From Limosilactobacillus caviae (GTDB lineage: Bacteria; Bacillota; Bacilli; Lactobacillales; Lactobacillaceae), in contig NZ_BMDS01000001.1 in assembly GCF_014635905.1 (NCBI RefSeq), positions 248,001 through 312,000 on the forward strand: a stretch of 64,000 nt of DNA, in the 5' to 3' direction. Both the position numbers and the translations under genes were made by a program. Numbering within the stretch: the first letter of the stretch is position 1; each line of letters starts with the position of its first letter. Below are positions 25,758 through 33,990 of the stretch, in pieces. Below the pieces are notes generated by a model, which had not been told where the DNA came from, searched no databases, and was given only the letters and a program-made list of their open reading frames with translations.

Positions 25758-26069
25758 ATGGTAAGAAAAGATTGTCCCATCGAAAATACGCTTAAGTTAA
25801 TAAATGGAAAGTGGAAAAGCGTAATCATATATCAAATTAGTACGCATGGACCATGTCATTTTTCAGAATTACAGAAATTGATTCCCGATTGTTCAAAACG
25901 ACTGCTGGCGCTTCAATTAAAAGACCTAGAAAAGGCGGGAATTATTCAGAAACAAGTATATTCAGAAGTTCCTCTTAAGACTGAATATACTTTAACAGAG
26001 GTAGGAGAAAGTTTAATTCCGATAATTAAGTCAATTAATCAGTGGGGCGAAAAATACACAAAAAATTAA
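25758..26069 (+). CDS. HxlR-family regulator with N-terminal sensing cysteine (YodB-like)
   Basis: A 103-residue HxlR protein starting MVRKDCPIENTLKLINGKWK: Cys6 is at the same place as the redox cysteine of B. subtilis YodB, which is released from DNA by quinones and diamide. The rest is the winged helix, ending TEYTLTEVGESLIPIIKSINQWGEKY. AAAGGGG fits the ATG at 25758; an earlier GTG-type start is less likely. It is divergent from the nitroreductase and precedes an NmrA-like reductase on the same strand, so it likely controls both. Confidence 0.9.
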   Translation: MVRKDCPIENTLKLINGKWKSVIIYQISTHGPCHFSELQKLIPDCSKRLLALQLKDLEKAGIIQKQVYSEVPLKTEYTLTEVGESLIPIIKSINQWGEKYTKN

Positions 26070-26124
26070 AAACAGCCAATCGCCTGGCTATCAATAATAT
26101 CTTACTCGGATGTAACTACCTTAC

Positions 26125-26144
26125 TTAAAAGTGCTTACTTTTAA
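26125..26144 (+). promoter_or_regulatory. Inverted repeat upstream of the NmrA-like reductase
   Basis: TTAAAAG (26125-26131) and CTTTTAA (26138-26144) are exact complements six bases apart, placed just upstream of a TATACT -10 element near 26162. It is a candidate operator for the adjacent HxlR protein. Confidence 0.4.
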
Positions 26145-26197
26145 TCAATAAAGAAGACGGTATACTAAAAGTAGAATTTATGAGGAGGTTAGAAGTT

Positions 26198-26854
26198 ATG
26201 GCAAAAGAAGTTTTAATTCTTGGCGCAACTGGAAAAATTGCTGGATATGCGATTGATGCATTATTAGCTAATGGTGATGATAAGTTACTACTATTTACTC
26301 GTCACCCACAAAATATAGATGTTGTCGATAAGAGGCGTGAAACAATTATTAAGGGGGATGTTTTAAACATCGGTGACCTTGAACCGGCAATTGAACGTGC
26401 AGATATTGTTTACGCTAATTTACGTAATCCTGAAATTACACAGCAAGCGAAAAATATTGTCAGTTTGATGGAAAAATACGCTGTTAAACCGTTAATCTGG
26501 ATTTCATCAATCGGTATTTACAATGAAGTACCCGGTAAATTTGGTGAATGGAATAATGAAATGCTGGGTGGCGGTCAAAAAGATAGCTACTTGGGAACCT
26601 ACCGAAGTGCAGCCGATGTCATTGAAAATTCAGCCCTTGATTACACGATTATCCGACCAGCTTGGTTAACAGATAAAGATGAAGTTGATTATGAAACGAC
26701 TGAAAAGGGAGAATCATTCAAAGGAACCGAGGTCTCACGCAAATCTATTGGTAATTTTGTGGCGAAAATTATTGATAACCCCGCGCCGTATGCCCGTAAA
26801 AACTTTGGGGTAAATAAACCTGGTACTGATGGTGATAAACCAGCTTGGTACTAG
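26198..26854 (+). CDS. NmrA-like NAD(P)-binding oxidoreductase
   Basis: A 218-residue Rossmann protein: VLILGATGKIAGYAIDAL at the N terminus, LIWISSIGIYNEVPGKF near residues 105-121 and YTIIRPAWLTDKDEVDYE further on. It is a paralogue of the gene at 6810. Such proteins accompany HxlR/PadR regulators in lactobacilli and are presumed quinone or electrophile reductases, although activity is unproven. GAGGAGG precedes the ATG at 26198; six codons of open frame upstream are not used. Confidence 0.87.
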   Translation: MAKEVLILGATGKIAGYAIDALLANGDDKLLLFTRHPQNIDVVDKRRETIIKGDVLNIGDLEPAIERADIVYANLRNPEITQQAKNIVSLMEKYAVKPLIWISSIGIYNEVPGKFGEWNNEMLGGGQKDSYLGTYRSAADVIENSALDYTIIRPAWLTDKDEVDYETTEKGESFKGTEVSRKSIGNFVAKIIDNPAPYARKNFGVNKPGTDGDKPAWY

Positions 26855-26862
26855 TTGGCTAT

Positions 26863-27015
26863 TTGTGAGGTTTTTACATCAGTGGTATACTAAACTCGAA
26901 TATTTATAAGAACTCGCCTTTAGTCCCCGGATTATAGGCAATAAGAGTACTGACCATCTTCTACTAGGGCCTGTCACAATGACATGAAGAAGTTGGCTAG
27001 TGCTCTTTTATTTTT
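26863..27015 (+). promoter_or_regulatory. Promoter and attenuator-like leader of the ElaA-like gene
   Basis: TTGTGA (26863-26868), 17 bases, TATACT (26886-26891) drive a leader with two strong hairpins: 26916-26939 (10 of 11 pairs) and 26945-27005 (16 of 18 pairs including wobble), the second ending in a run of T just before the ribosome binding site, so it should terminate transcription. An inner hairpin TGTCA-CAA-TGACA lies at 26972-26984. ACTAG at 26963-26967 could instead pair with CTAGT at 26997-27001. No known riboswitch class was recognised. Confidence 0.65.
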
Positions 27016-27028
27016 AGGAGGATTTGGT

Positions 27029-27466
27029 ATGAATGTAGAAATAAAAAAATTAAGTGAAATGTCAGCTATAGAATGGTGCAAATTAGCAGAAGAACGGGTA
27101 AAAGTATTCGTGGTTGAACAAGAATGTCCTTATCAAGAAATTGATGAGTTAGATTACTCGGCATATCATTTGATGTTGAAGAATGACCAGGGTGCATTAG
27201 TGGGCTATACACGAATTATGGATAAAGATGAACGCCATGCGACATTTGGCCGGGTGTTAGTACTAAAACAATTTCGCGGACACAATTATGGGCGGCAGCT
27301 AGTTCAAGCAACAATTGACGAAGCAAAACAACTTTTTCCGGATAAAATGATTCAGATTCAAGCACAAGCATACCTTAAAGATTTCTATGCTTCGTTCGGC
27401 TTTAAGCCAATTTCTGCTATATATCTTGAGGACAATATTCCGCATTTGGACATGGTATTAAATTAG
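27029..27466 (+). CDS. ElaA-like GNAT acetyltransferase
   Basis: A 145-residue GNAT protein of the ElaA type. LAEERVKVFVVEQECPYQEIDELDYSAYHLML is the ElaA hallmark, GRVLVLKQFRGHNYGRQLV carries the acetyl-CoA loop, and QAQAYLKDFYASFGFKPISAIYLEDNIPHLDMVL closes the fold. TTAGGAGG fits the ATG at 27029; a longer open frame from 26984 overlaps the leader hairpin. The substrate is unknown. Expression appears to be attenuated by the leader structure. Confidence 0.87.
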   Translation: MNVEIKKLSEMSAIEWCKLAEERVKVFVVEQECPYQEIDELDYSAYHLMLKNDQGALVGYTRIMDKDERHATFGRVLVLKQFRGHNYGRQLVQATIDEAKQLFPDKMIQIQAQAYLKDFYASFGFKPISAIYLEDNIPHLDMVLN

Positions 27467-27603
27467 CTGTCTTATTCTAGATTTAACTATAATTTAATCG
27501 ATATTTTGATGCTTATTATTTAACTATTTGAGTGCTTTTAGGTTTATTTATTAAATAGTAGTGTTATATTTAAATTGGTAATAATCTTTAGGAGGAACTA
27601 TTG

Positions 27604-27822
27604 ATGGCTGCAAAAGAATTTTCGCGTGTGGAATTGGCAAAATATAATGGTGATAACGGTAAGCCTCATTATATGGCAATTGATGGAATTGTATATGATA
27701 TTACTGATGCACCGAAAAAAGGGATTAGTACCAAGAAATTAATGGAACTGGTTTTTGATCGTTCAGCTGACAAAGAAAAATTGCTAGCTGAATTGCCAGT
27801 AGTTGGGAAGTTGGCGGATTAG
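27604..27822 (+). CDS. Cytochrome b5-like domain protein lacking heme ligands
   Basis: A 72-residue small protein related to the cytochrome b5/steroid-binding fold: EFSRVELAKYNGDNGKPHYMAIDGIVYDITDAP, then a C-terminal ELPVVGKLAD. The expected HPGG/HHGH heme-ligand loop is absent: the middle reads KKGISTKKLMELVFDRSADKEKLL and has no His. It may have lost heme binding and bind another ligand, or partner with the heme-type paralogue that follows at 18 bases. GGAGGA precedes TTG-ATG; the ATG at 27604 is chosen. Confidence 0.75.
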   Translation: MAAKEFSRVELAKYNGDNGKPHYMAIDGIVYDITDAPKKGISTKKLMELVFDRSADKEKLLAELPVVGKLAD

Positions 27823-27840
27823 GTAAAGGAGTGTTTTACA

Positions 27841-28086
27841 ATGACGCAAAAGACATTTACTTTAGACGAACTACACAAGTTTAATGGCAAAGATGGTAAT
27901 CCGGCATATGTAGCTGTCAATGGGACAGTATATGATGTGACTAATGTTGCTGCATGGAAAGGTGGAGAACACCACGGACACCAAGCGGGGAACGATTTGA
28001 CTGATGCTTTATATAAGGATTCACCGCATAAGGATCGTGTTCTTGCCAACTTGCCTAAAGTCGGCGTTTTAGCAGGTGAAAATTAA
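27841..28086 (+). CDS. Small cytochrome b5-like heme/steroid-binding domain protein
   Basis: An 81-residue protein with a complete b5-like core: [52 protein letters not shown], and [15 protein letters not shown]. The His residues of [10 protein letters not shown] and the one in SPHKD are candidate axial heme ligands. Small Firmicute proteins of this type bind heme in reported cases; lactobacilli normally scavenge heme, so function is open. AAAGGAG precedes the ATG, 18 bases after the ligand-less paralogue; both probably share a transcript. Confidence 0.82.
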   Translation: MTQKTFTLDELHKFNGKDGNPAYVAVNGTVYDVTNVAAWKGGEHHGHQAGNDLTDALYKDSPHKDRVLANLPKVGVLAGEN

Positions 28087-28111
28087 GGCGAGAGAATACA
28101 AAGTTAACAAT

Positions 28112-28153
28112 AAGGGGACTAAGAGAAAATGATAATTCTCTTAATCCCCTTTG
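28112..28153. terminator. Bidirectional terminator
   Basis: AAGGGGACTAAGAGAA pairs with TTCTCTTAATCCCCTT (one mismatch) around an 8-base loop, between the b5-like genes and the convergent MetE-like gene. Confidence 0.85.
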
Positions 28154-28182
28154 ATTATTTAAAAGCTTATAAGTCTTAAGGG

Positions 28183-29319
28183 TTAGCCCCAGACTTCTTT
28201 AGCAATATCTTGAACTAATGCAATCTTTTTCCATTGCTGTTCTTCAGTTAGAATATTTCCTTCTTCTGTTGACGCAAAACCACATTGCGGACTGAGACAA
28301 AGATGGTCTAATGGGTGGAATTGGGCGGCTTCATGAATTCGGTTGATAATTTCCTTTTTATCTTCAAGCTCTCCTGATTTTGAAGTAACTAAGCCCAGGA
28401 CAACATACTTATCATCAGGCACCTTGCTAAGCGGTTCAAAGCTCCCAGCTCGTTCGCTGTCATATTCGAGGTAGAATGCTGTGACATTTTCTTTAGCGAA
28501 AAGATTGTCGGCAACAGGACCGTATCCTCCAGCAGCAGCCCATGTTGAATGATAATTTCCACGGCAAACATGGGTATTAACGGTCAGGTCAGCTGGTAAA
28601 TCAGCAATCGCAGCATTGTTTACTTTTAAGAACCGCTCTTGTAGTGCTTCCAGCTGAGAAACGTCAGCGTTTGGATCCTTCTTCTTTAGGTTGGCAAAAG
28701 CATTAACAGAAATTCCCCAGGTACAGTCATCAAGTTGGAGAGTTCGACACCCGGCAGCATAAAGGTCTTCAATAACTTGATGATAGGCAGCCGCTATGTC
28801 ATGATCCAAGTCGTCTTGGTTTGGATAAAATTCTTTTGCATTTGCTTGATTTTCTGGTCGAAGAAATTCTTCTAGGAATTGGGCCGGTGCGGGGATGGTT
28901 TGCTTAACTTGGACATTAGCGGAAGCATGTGCCCGTGTAAATTTAAAGTGCTCAACAAAGGGATGGTTTTCACCGGAAATTTTACCAGTGATTTGGGCCG
29001 AGTCATTTCGTGTCTCTTCGTCATGGAAAAAGTAGCCATGTTTTAAATTAACGTGCTTAACACCGTGAAGTCCCCAGAAAAAGTCTAGATGCCAGTAACT
29101 ACGGCGGAACTCACCGTCAGTAACTGCTTTAAGGCCAGCTGCTTCTTCTTGCTTAATTAACTCAATAATTGTTTTATCTTCAACGGCAGTTAAGTCAGCT
29201 TGAGAAATTTCACCTTTTGCAAATTTAGCACGAGCCTCTTTTAGTTCTTGCGGACGAAGAAAACTTCCAACAATATCGTAGCGAAATGGTGAAGTAGTGC
29301 GTGTAGTAAATTCAGTCAT
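28183..29319 (-). CDS. MetE-like methyltransferase (YxjG/YxjH type)
   Basis: A 378-residue protein of the cobalamin-independent methionine synthase C-terminal family, without the N-terminal half of full MetE. DIVGSFLRPQELKEAR starts it; YAAGCRTLQLDDCTW, NTHVCRGNYHSTWAAAGGYG and LCLSPQCGFAST hold the His and Cys residues of the zinc/homocysteine site. Such enzymes use an unidentified methyl donor to make methionine. GAAAGGATCG precedes the ATG. A Met T-box controls it, which supports a methionine-supply role. Confidence 0.9.
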   Translation of the reverse strand: MTEFTTRTTSPFRYDIVGSFLRPQELKEARAKFAKGEISQADLTAVEDKTIIELIKQEEAAGLKAVTDGEFRRSYWHLDFFWGLHGVKHVNLKHGYFFHDEETRNDSAQITGKISGENHPFVEHFKFTRAHASANVQVKQTIPAPAQFLEEFLRPENQANAKEFYPNQDDLDHDIAAAYHQVIEDLYAAGCRTLQLDDCTWGISVNAFANLKKKDPNADVSQLEALQERFLKVNNAAIADLPADLTVNTHVCRGNYHSTWAAAGGYGPVADNLFAKENVTAFYLEYDSERAGSFEPLSKVPDDKYVVLGLVTSKSGELEDKKEIINRIHEAAQFHPLDHLCLSPQCGFASTEEGNILTEEQQWKKIALVQDIAKEVWG

Positions 29320-29373
29320 AGTAAATCGATCCTTTCTATTTGTGGTGAGTTCAGGTATTGAAGTAATAAAAAA

Positions 29374-29665
29374 AGTCCCTAGGAAAAATATTTCTACTTT
29401 TCCTAGGGACGTTGATTAATCATTATTAATTAACGTGTTACCACCCTAATTTGATAGTATTTCGCAATACCATCCTCAATAGGTACACTAATGGAAGCTA
29501 TACCCAGACGTTTTATCGGTCGTCAATCGTGAATCGCTTATACAAGGTACTCGCGGTTCGTTAAGCTCCAAGACCATCTTCATCTTAATCTCTTATATCA
29601 CATCTCATCAACTGTGACTCTCTGTAATAAGATTTTAAGATTACTCATCTTTTTTAAGCTGTTTC
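29374..29665 (-). ncRNA. T-box riboswitch (Met specifier)
   Basis: On the minus strand: the GATGAGTAA base of stem I near 29650, a specifier AUG (29577-29575) followed by G and UCUUGGAG, the T-box AGGGTGGTAACAC at about 29448-29435, and a strong terminator around 29410-29374 with CCTAGGGAC/GTCCCTAGG and a T run. Specifier placement follows the usual pattern. Confidence 0.85.
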
Positions 29666-29794
29666 TCATTTATTTGTCATTATAATACGCGGACAAAAGG
29701 TGTATGTCAAGCCAATTTTATAAAAAATTATCCTTGACATTTTATATCTAAGAGATTATATTAAATAAAAATTAAAAAATAATTATAAAACACG

Positions 29795-30050
29795 TTGAAA
29801 AGAAGAGTAATTATAAGCGGATTGGCAGAGAGTCCTTGGCTGATGAAAAAGGATAATCTGCTTATAACGAAAATCACTTTGAGTGCCATGATGAAACTAG
29901 TAATTAATGGTGGGATCAGCCCATTACAGCTGACGTGTTTAATGGCAACATTGAACATATGAGGCTAGTAACGTGAGTTATTGGCAAATAAAGGTGGTAC
30001 CGCGCAAAAAGCGTCCTTAGATGTATTTGATCTAGGGACGCTTTTTTTAT
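29795..30050 (+). ncRNA. T-box riboswitch (Ile specifier)
   Basis: Plus-strand leader with AAGAGTAA at 29803-29810, a near-perfect 13-bp stem (about 29811 onward) around the AGAGAG/GNUG region, a probable specifier AUC at 29873-29875 followed by ACUUUGAG, the T-box AAGGTGGTACCGCGC at 29991-30005 and a terminator at 30009-30047. A reading as Ile is best; it rests on alignment to the common T-box pattern by eye. Confidence 0.85.
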
Positions 30051-30074
30051 AGTCATAAAAAGGAGTAGATGATC

Positions 30075-31031
30075 ATGAAATTTACAGTAGTTGGTGCCGG
30101 TGCAATGGGATTACGGTTTGGCGTTTTATTGCAAGAAGCAGGGAATGATGTTGATTTCGTTGAGGGCTGGTTGCCTCATTACAACAAGATGAAAGAACAA
30201 GGCGGAGTTTATGTAACGCGTGAACATAAAAATAGGCACCTTGTTCCGGTTAACGTTTATACGCCAGAAGAATACACTGCTACAGATGCAGATTTTGTTT
30301 TCTTTGAATTAAAGCAAATGCAGTTAGATGATATGTTAGAACGGTGCAAGCATTTCTTTAAAGATCAATATGTGATGACAGCAATGAATGGGATGGGGCA
30401 TGTTGAAAAACTATTGAAATATTTCCCCAAAGAAAAGGTTGTTGCAGGAACAGCATTAGTTGCCACTATCCTTACGAAACCAGGAGAAGTTGAATTTGTT
30501 GGTGAACGTGGAATGGGAACAACTAATTGGGCTAATTATACAGAAAAGCCTGATGAAAAGACCCAGGAGTTAATGGCAGAACTAAAAAAGGCAAACTTTA
30601 ATCCGTCACTTAAAGATGACTTTATGGGAACATTAATGGCAAAAGTGGTCTTTAATTCGGTTGTCAATACCCTTTGTACAATGTTTGAAATCACAATGGG
30701 TGAATATGCGGCATTTGAAAAAGCAGATGAATTATCCCGCCAATTAATCGATGAAGCCTATGACGTCTGTGAACGGGCAGGAGTTCAGTTAGTTAACACC
30801 CGTGCGGAAGAATTAGAGAGTGTTAACTATGTTTCTAAAGTTGGTTGTCCGCATCATTACCCATCGATGTATCAAGACATGAGTCACAATCGTCCTGTGG
30901 AAGTTGACTATATCAATGGTTACTTTGTTAAGCTTGGTCGTAAATATCATTATGAAGCTAAAACACATAATTTTGTGACGAATCTTGTCCACCTTGCAGA
31001 AACAACTCGGCAGAACCGAAGCGCAGAATAA
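30075..31031 (+). CDS. Ketopantoate reductase-family oxidoreductase (PanE/2-hydroxyacid dehydrogenase-like)
   Basis: A 318-residue NAD(P)-dependent dehydrogenase of the ApbA/PanE family. KFTVVGAGAMGLRFGVLLQEAG is the Rossmann motif; the PanE-type C-terminal helical domain includes MAKVVFNSVVNTLCTMFEITMGEY and PSMYQDMSHNRPVEVDYINGY, where Lys, Asn, Ser and Glu residues bind substrate. In lactic acid bacteria some members reduce branched-chain 2-oxoacids (for example 2-oxoisocaproate) rather than ketopantoate. The upstream Ile T-box fits that branched-chain role. AAAAGGAG is 9 bases before the ATG at 30075. Confidence 0.87.
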   Translation: MKFTVVGAGAMGLRFGVLLQEAGNDVDFVEGWLPHYNKMKEQGGVYVTREHKNRHLVPVNVYTPEEYTATDADFVFFELKQMQLDDMLERCKHFFKDQYVMTAMNGMGHVEKLLKYFPKEKVVAGTALVATILTKPGEVEFVGERGMGTTNWANYTEKPDEKTQELMAELKKANFNPSLKDDFMGTLMAKVVFNSVVNTLCTMFEITMGEYAAFEKADELSRQLIDEAYDVCERAGVQLVNTRAEELESVNYVSKVGCPHHYPSMYQDMSHNRPVEVDYINGYFVKLGRKYHYEAKTHNFVTNLVHLAETTRQNRSAE

Positions 31032-31042
31032 TATGTAAAATA

Positions 31043-31087
31043 AAAGGCTCCAGTATTCGGCAATCCCGAACTCTGGAACCTTGTTTT
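31043..31087. terminator. Bidirectional terminator
   Basis: AAGGCTCCAG near 31044 pairs with CTCTGGAACCTT near 31071-31082, with TTCGG/CCGAA inside. It separates the convergent PanE-like gene and permease. Confidence 0.75.
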
Positions 31088-32462
31088 AATTACCAGGAAT
31101 ATCACTTTCGTCTTTGAAATTAAATTCATTAGCATGACGAAGCGAGTAACAGAAATAAACGATTAATCCTACTACCAACCATAGTAAGTATGTTAGCCAA
31201 GCATTAAGTGAAATACTTACTAATAAGACAATACAGATTAATACTGACAAAACTGGAATAACATTGCCAAATGGTACCTTAAATGGGCGTTTTAACTCTG
31301 GGTACCGATAACGTAAGATAATGACAATAAGAGAAATTAAGGCAAAGACAACTAGTGATCCAATATTAGCAATTAATGCAAGATAATGCAGGTCAAATTC
31401 ACCAGCTAATATGGCAGAAAGCAGTCCGACTAACCAAATAGCACGGTTAGGACTTTGCGTTTTGTCGTTAACCTTAGCTAATCCTTGAGGTAAAAAGGCG
31501 CTCCGGCTCATTGACTTCATAATATTTGAACCAGCGTAAATAAAGGCAAAGACAACAGCCATGATCCCGAGGACAGCACCTATTGAAACAATTTCGGCAA
31601 CATACTTATGGCCCTTTGATAGGAGGACATACGACATGGCTTCAGAAACGTTTAAATCTTTATAACTAATAACACCCGTCATAACAAGACTAACGAGGAT
31701 ATAAAGGGCGGTAGAAATAACCAAGCATAAGATTATTGCCCGGGGAATATTTTTATCAACGTCCTTAGCATCTTCAGCAGATGTAGCTAATGCATCAAAG
31801 CCTAGGAAGGAGAAGAAAACTGCAGATGCGCCAGTGAAAATTCCCTTGTATCCGTAAGGCAAAAATGGATGCCAATTAGCGGGATTAATATGTTGGGCAC
31901 TGACAGCGATAAATAGAATAATAATAAAAATCTTAACACCAACTAAAAAGTTATTAACGAATTTACTTTCGCTAGTACCGCGCGTCAAAATAATTGTCAT
32001 AAAAAGAATCATTAGGACGGCAGGGAGATTTACATAGCCACCTGCTGCCGGATTAACTAACAATTTATGCGGTAAGTTGATTCCAAGAACTTCTAAGAAT
32101 GATTGTACGTATCCAGTCCACCCATTGGCAACTGTAGCGGTTGTAGTGACATAAACCCCAATAAGTGTCCATCCAGCAAGGAATGCCATGAACTTACCAA
32201 TTGAAACCCATGCATAATAAAAGGCACTCCCTGAATTAGGCAAGCTAGTCGTTAATTCAGAATAACAAAGACCGATTAACCCACTGGCGAGCGCAGCAAT
32301 CAGAAATGAAAAAACAATGGCGGGACCCGAATCTTCCGCGGCGACAATTCCAGTTAAAACTAAAATTCCGGTTCCGATAATTGCGCCAATGCCTAGAATA
32401 GAAAGGTCAAAAAGGCCGAGAGTCTTCTCGTGTTCTTTTCCCTTTGGTAACTGATTTTGCAT
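31086..32462 (-). CDS. Amino-acid permease (APC superfamily)
   Basis: A 458-residue secondary transporter with about 12 predicted helices. The APC core signature GIGAIIGTGILVLTGIVA lies in helix 1 (near 20-37), followed by a conserved GLCYSELTTSLPNSGSAFYYAWVSIGKF region and FFSFLGFDALATSAEDAKDVDKNIPRAI. This matches the YfnA-like cationic/branched amino-acid permease group; the substrate is not certain. GAAAGGAATC precedes the ATG. It is monocistronic and convergent with the PanE-like gene. Confidence 0.9.
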   Translation of the reverse strand: MQNQLPKGKEHEKTLGLFDLSILGIGAIIGTGILVLTGIVAAEDSGPAIVFSFLIAALASGLIGLCYSELTTSLPNSGSAFYYAWVSIGKFMAFLAGWTLIGVYVTTTATVANGWTGYVQSFLEVLGINLPHKLLVNPAAGGYVNLPAVLMILFMTIILTRGTSESKFVNNFLVGVKIFIIILFIAVSAQHINPANWHPFLPYGYKGIFTGASAVFFSFLGFDALATSAEDAKDVDKNIPRAIILCLVISTALYILVSLVMTGVISYKDLNVSEAMSYVLLSKGHKYVAEIVSIGAVLGIMAVVFAFIYAGSNIMKSMSRSAFLPQGLAKVNDKTQSPNRAIWLVGLLSAILAGEFDLHYLALIANIGSLVVFALISLIVIILRYRYPELKRPFKVPFGNVIPVLSVLICIVLLVSISLNAWLTYLLWLVVGLIVYFCYSLRHANEFNFKDESDIPGN

Positions 32463-32688
32463 GATTATGATTCCTTTCGATAAAATACAGAAAACTGAAA
32501 CTTAATTTTACATTAAAAATTACTGTGAATCAAATTCTCCGCGCTGACTTAGTAAGATCTGGCTGCCTTTATAACGAGAATTGTAATACTTATAAAAATG
32601 TTTTTCCGATTTCTCTTGTAAAGTTGTTTATTAGTCACGATTTTATTTTAAAATAGATGGTGACTTTGAAAAGAAAGCAGATGAACTA

Positions 32689-33981
32689 ATGAAGCAGCAT
32701 AAGTTAATCGTTATTTCGCTAGATTCACTAGGTTTTCGCGACCTTAATGAATTACGCCAATTAACGCCAACATTAGCAAAGTTAATTAAACAAGGAACCT
32801 GGGTGAAAAAGGTTACGGGAATCTTTCCAACATTGACTTACCCGTCACATACTTCAATCATTACAGGACACTATCCTGCTGTTCACGGAATTATTAATAA
32901 CACAAAACTACAACCGCGTCGCCAATCACCTGACTGGTTCTGGTATCGAAAAGACATCAAAGCAATGCCACTATATGATATTGCTCGTGAAAAAGGGTTA
33001 ACGACTGCTGCGTTTTTGTGGCCTGTAACTGCTGGTAGTAAGATTAATTATAATCTTGCAGAAATTTTTCCTAATCGTATTTGGACTAATCAGGTATTGG
33101 TTTCGTTGAAAGCAAGTAGTCCGTTATTTCTTTATGAAATGAATAAGAAATATGGCAAGTTGCGGCATGGGATTAAGCAGCCATGGCTTGATGATTTCGT
33201 AACGGCATGTGCGGTTGATACAATTAAAAATAAACAGCCTGATTTAACATTGATTCATTTAGTTGATATGGATAGTATGCGTCATCGTTATGGGGTTCGG
33301 TCGATCCAAGCTAGGGAAGCCTTACAACGATTGGATAAGCGAGTGGCTAAGGTAATTCAGGCGACAAAAGATGCAAGTACATATGATCAAACAGATTTTG
33401 TTGTTCTCGGTGATCACTATCAGATTAATGTTGATACAATGATTCACTTAAACATGTTATTTGCTGACCACGGCCTGCTTCACCCCCTTGGCCACAAGAG
33501 TACCTATCGGGATAACTGGCAAGTTACTACTAAAACGTGTGATGGTGAAACCTACATCTATACGCGAGGTGCGGTTGATCGGGGTAAACTTAAGCAAATG
33601 ATTGCCGGTGTTGAAGGAGTAGAGAAAATTTACGATAATGCAACGGCGATTAAACGTGGCGCAGATCCCCAATGTACATTTTTAGTTGAAGCTAAACCTG
33701 GATATTATTTTACTGATGAAGTAAACCGCCCCGCTATTGTTGAGCAGGTTAATCCTAAATCAATTGGAACCCCTGACCGTTATCGTGGTGTCCATGGTTA
33801 TGGCCCTACACAAGCAGATTATTATACGACGGCGGTTTTTGCCGGTCCGCAAATTAAATGTGGCGCAACGGTTGAAAGTGCACAGTTAGTAGACGAAGGG
33901 CCAACGTTTGCCAAAATCTTGGGGTTACATTATCCAGCCCCGACTGCTGGACAGGTAATTAGCGCAGTCTTCAAGGAGTGA
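32689..33981 (+). CDS. Alkaline phosphatase-superfamily enzyme (nucleotide pyrophosphatase/phosphodiesterase-like)
   Basis: A 430-residue protein of the alkaline-phosphatase superfamily, NPP/ENPP type. The metal and nucleophile region is VISLDSLGFRDL with THR in IFPTLTYPSHTSIITGHYPAVHGIINN. LIHLVDMDSMRHRYG and VLGDHYQIN supply the later Asp/His metal ligands. It probably hydrolyses a phosphodiester or phosphonate. It ends with an 8-base gap to the UMF1-type transporter, so the two likely form an operon. GAAAG precedes the ATG. Confidence 0.88.
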   Translation: MKQHKLIVISLDSLGFRDLNELRQLTPTLAKLIKQGTWVKKVTGIFPTLTYPSHTSIITGHYPAVHGIINNTKLQPRRQSPDWFWYRKDIKAMPLYDIAREKGLTTAAFLWPVTAGSKINYNLAEIFPNRIWTNQVLVSLKASSPLFLYEMNKKYGKLRHGIKQPWLDDFVTACAVDTIKNKQPDLTLIHLVDMDSMRHRYGVRSIQAREALQRLDKRVAKVIQATKDASTYDQTDFVVLGDHYQINVDTMIHLNMLFADHGLLHPLGHKSTYRDNWQVTTKTCDGETYIYTRGAVDRGKLKQMIAGVEGVEKIYDNATAIKRGADPQCTFLVEAKPGYYFTDEVNRPAIVEQVNPKSIGTPDRYRGVHGYGPTQADYYTTAVFAGPQIKCGATVESAQLVDEGPTFAKILGLHYPAPTAGQVISAVFKE

Positions 33982-33990
33982 GGTGAGGTT

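Noticed and set aside
26074-26089. Terminator after the YodB-like gene.
   Set aside because: AGCCA/TGGCT forms only a short stem without a T run, so it is not a convincing intrinsic terminator.
29761-29958. A minus-strand reading frame inside the Ile T-box.
   Set aside because: It overlaps the RNA leader, has no suitable ribosome site and encodes an unremarkable peptide.
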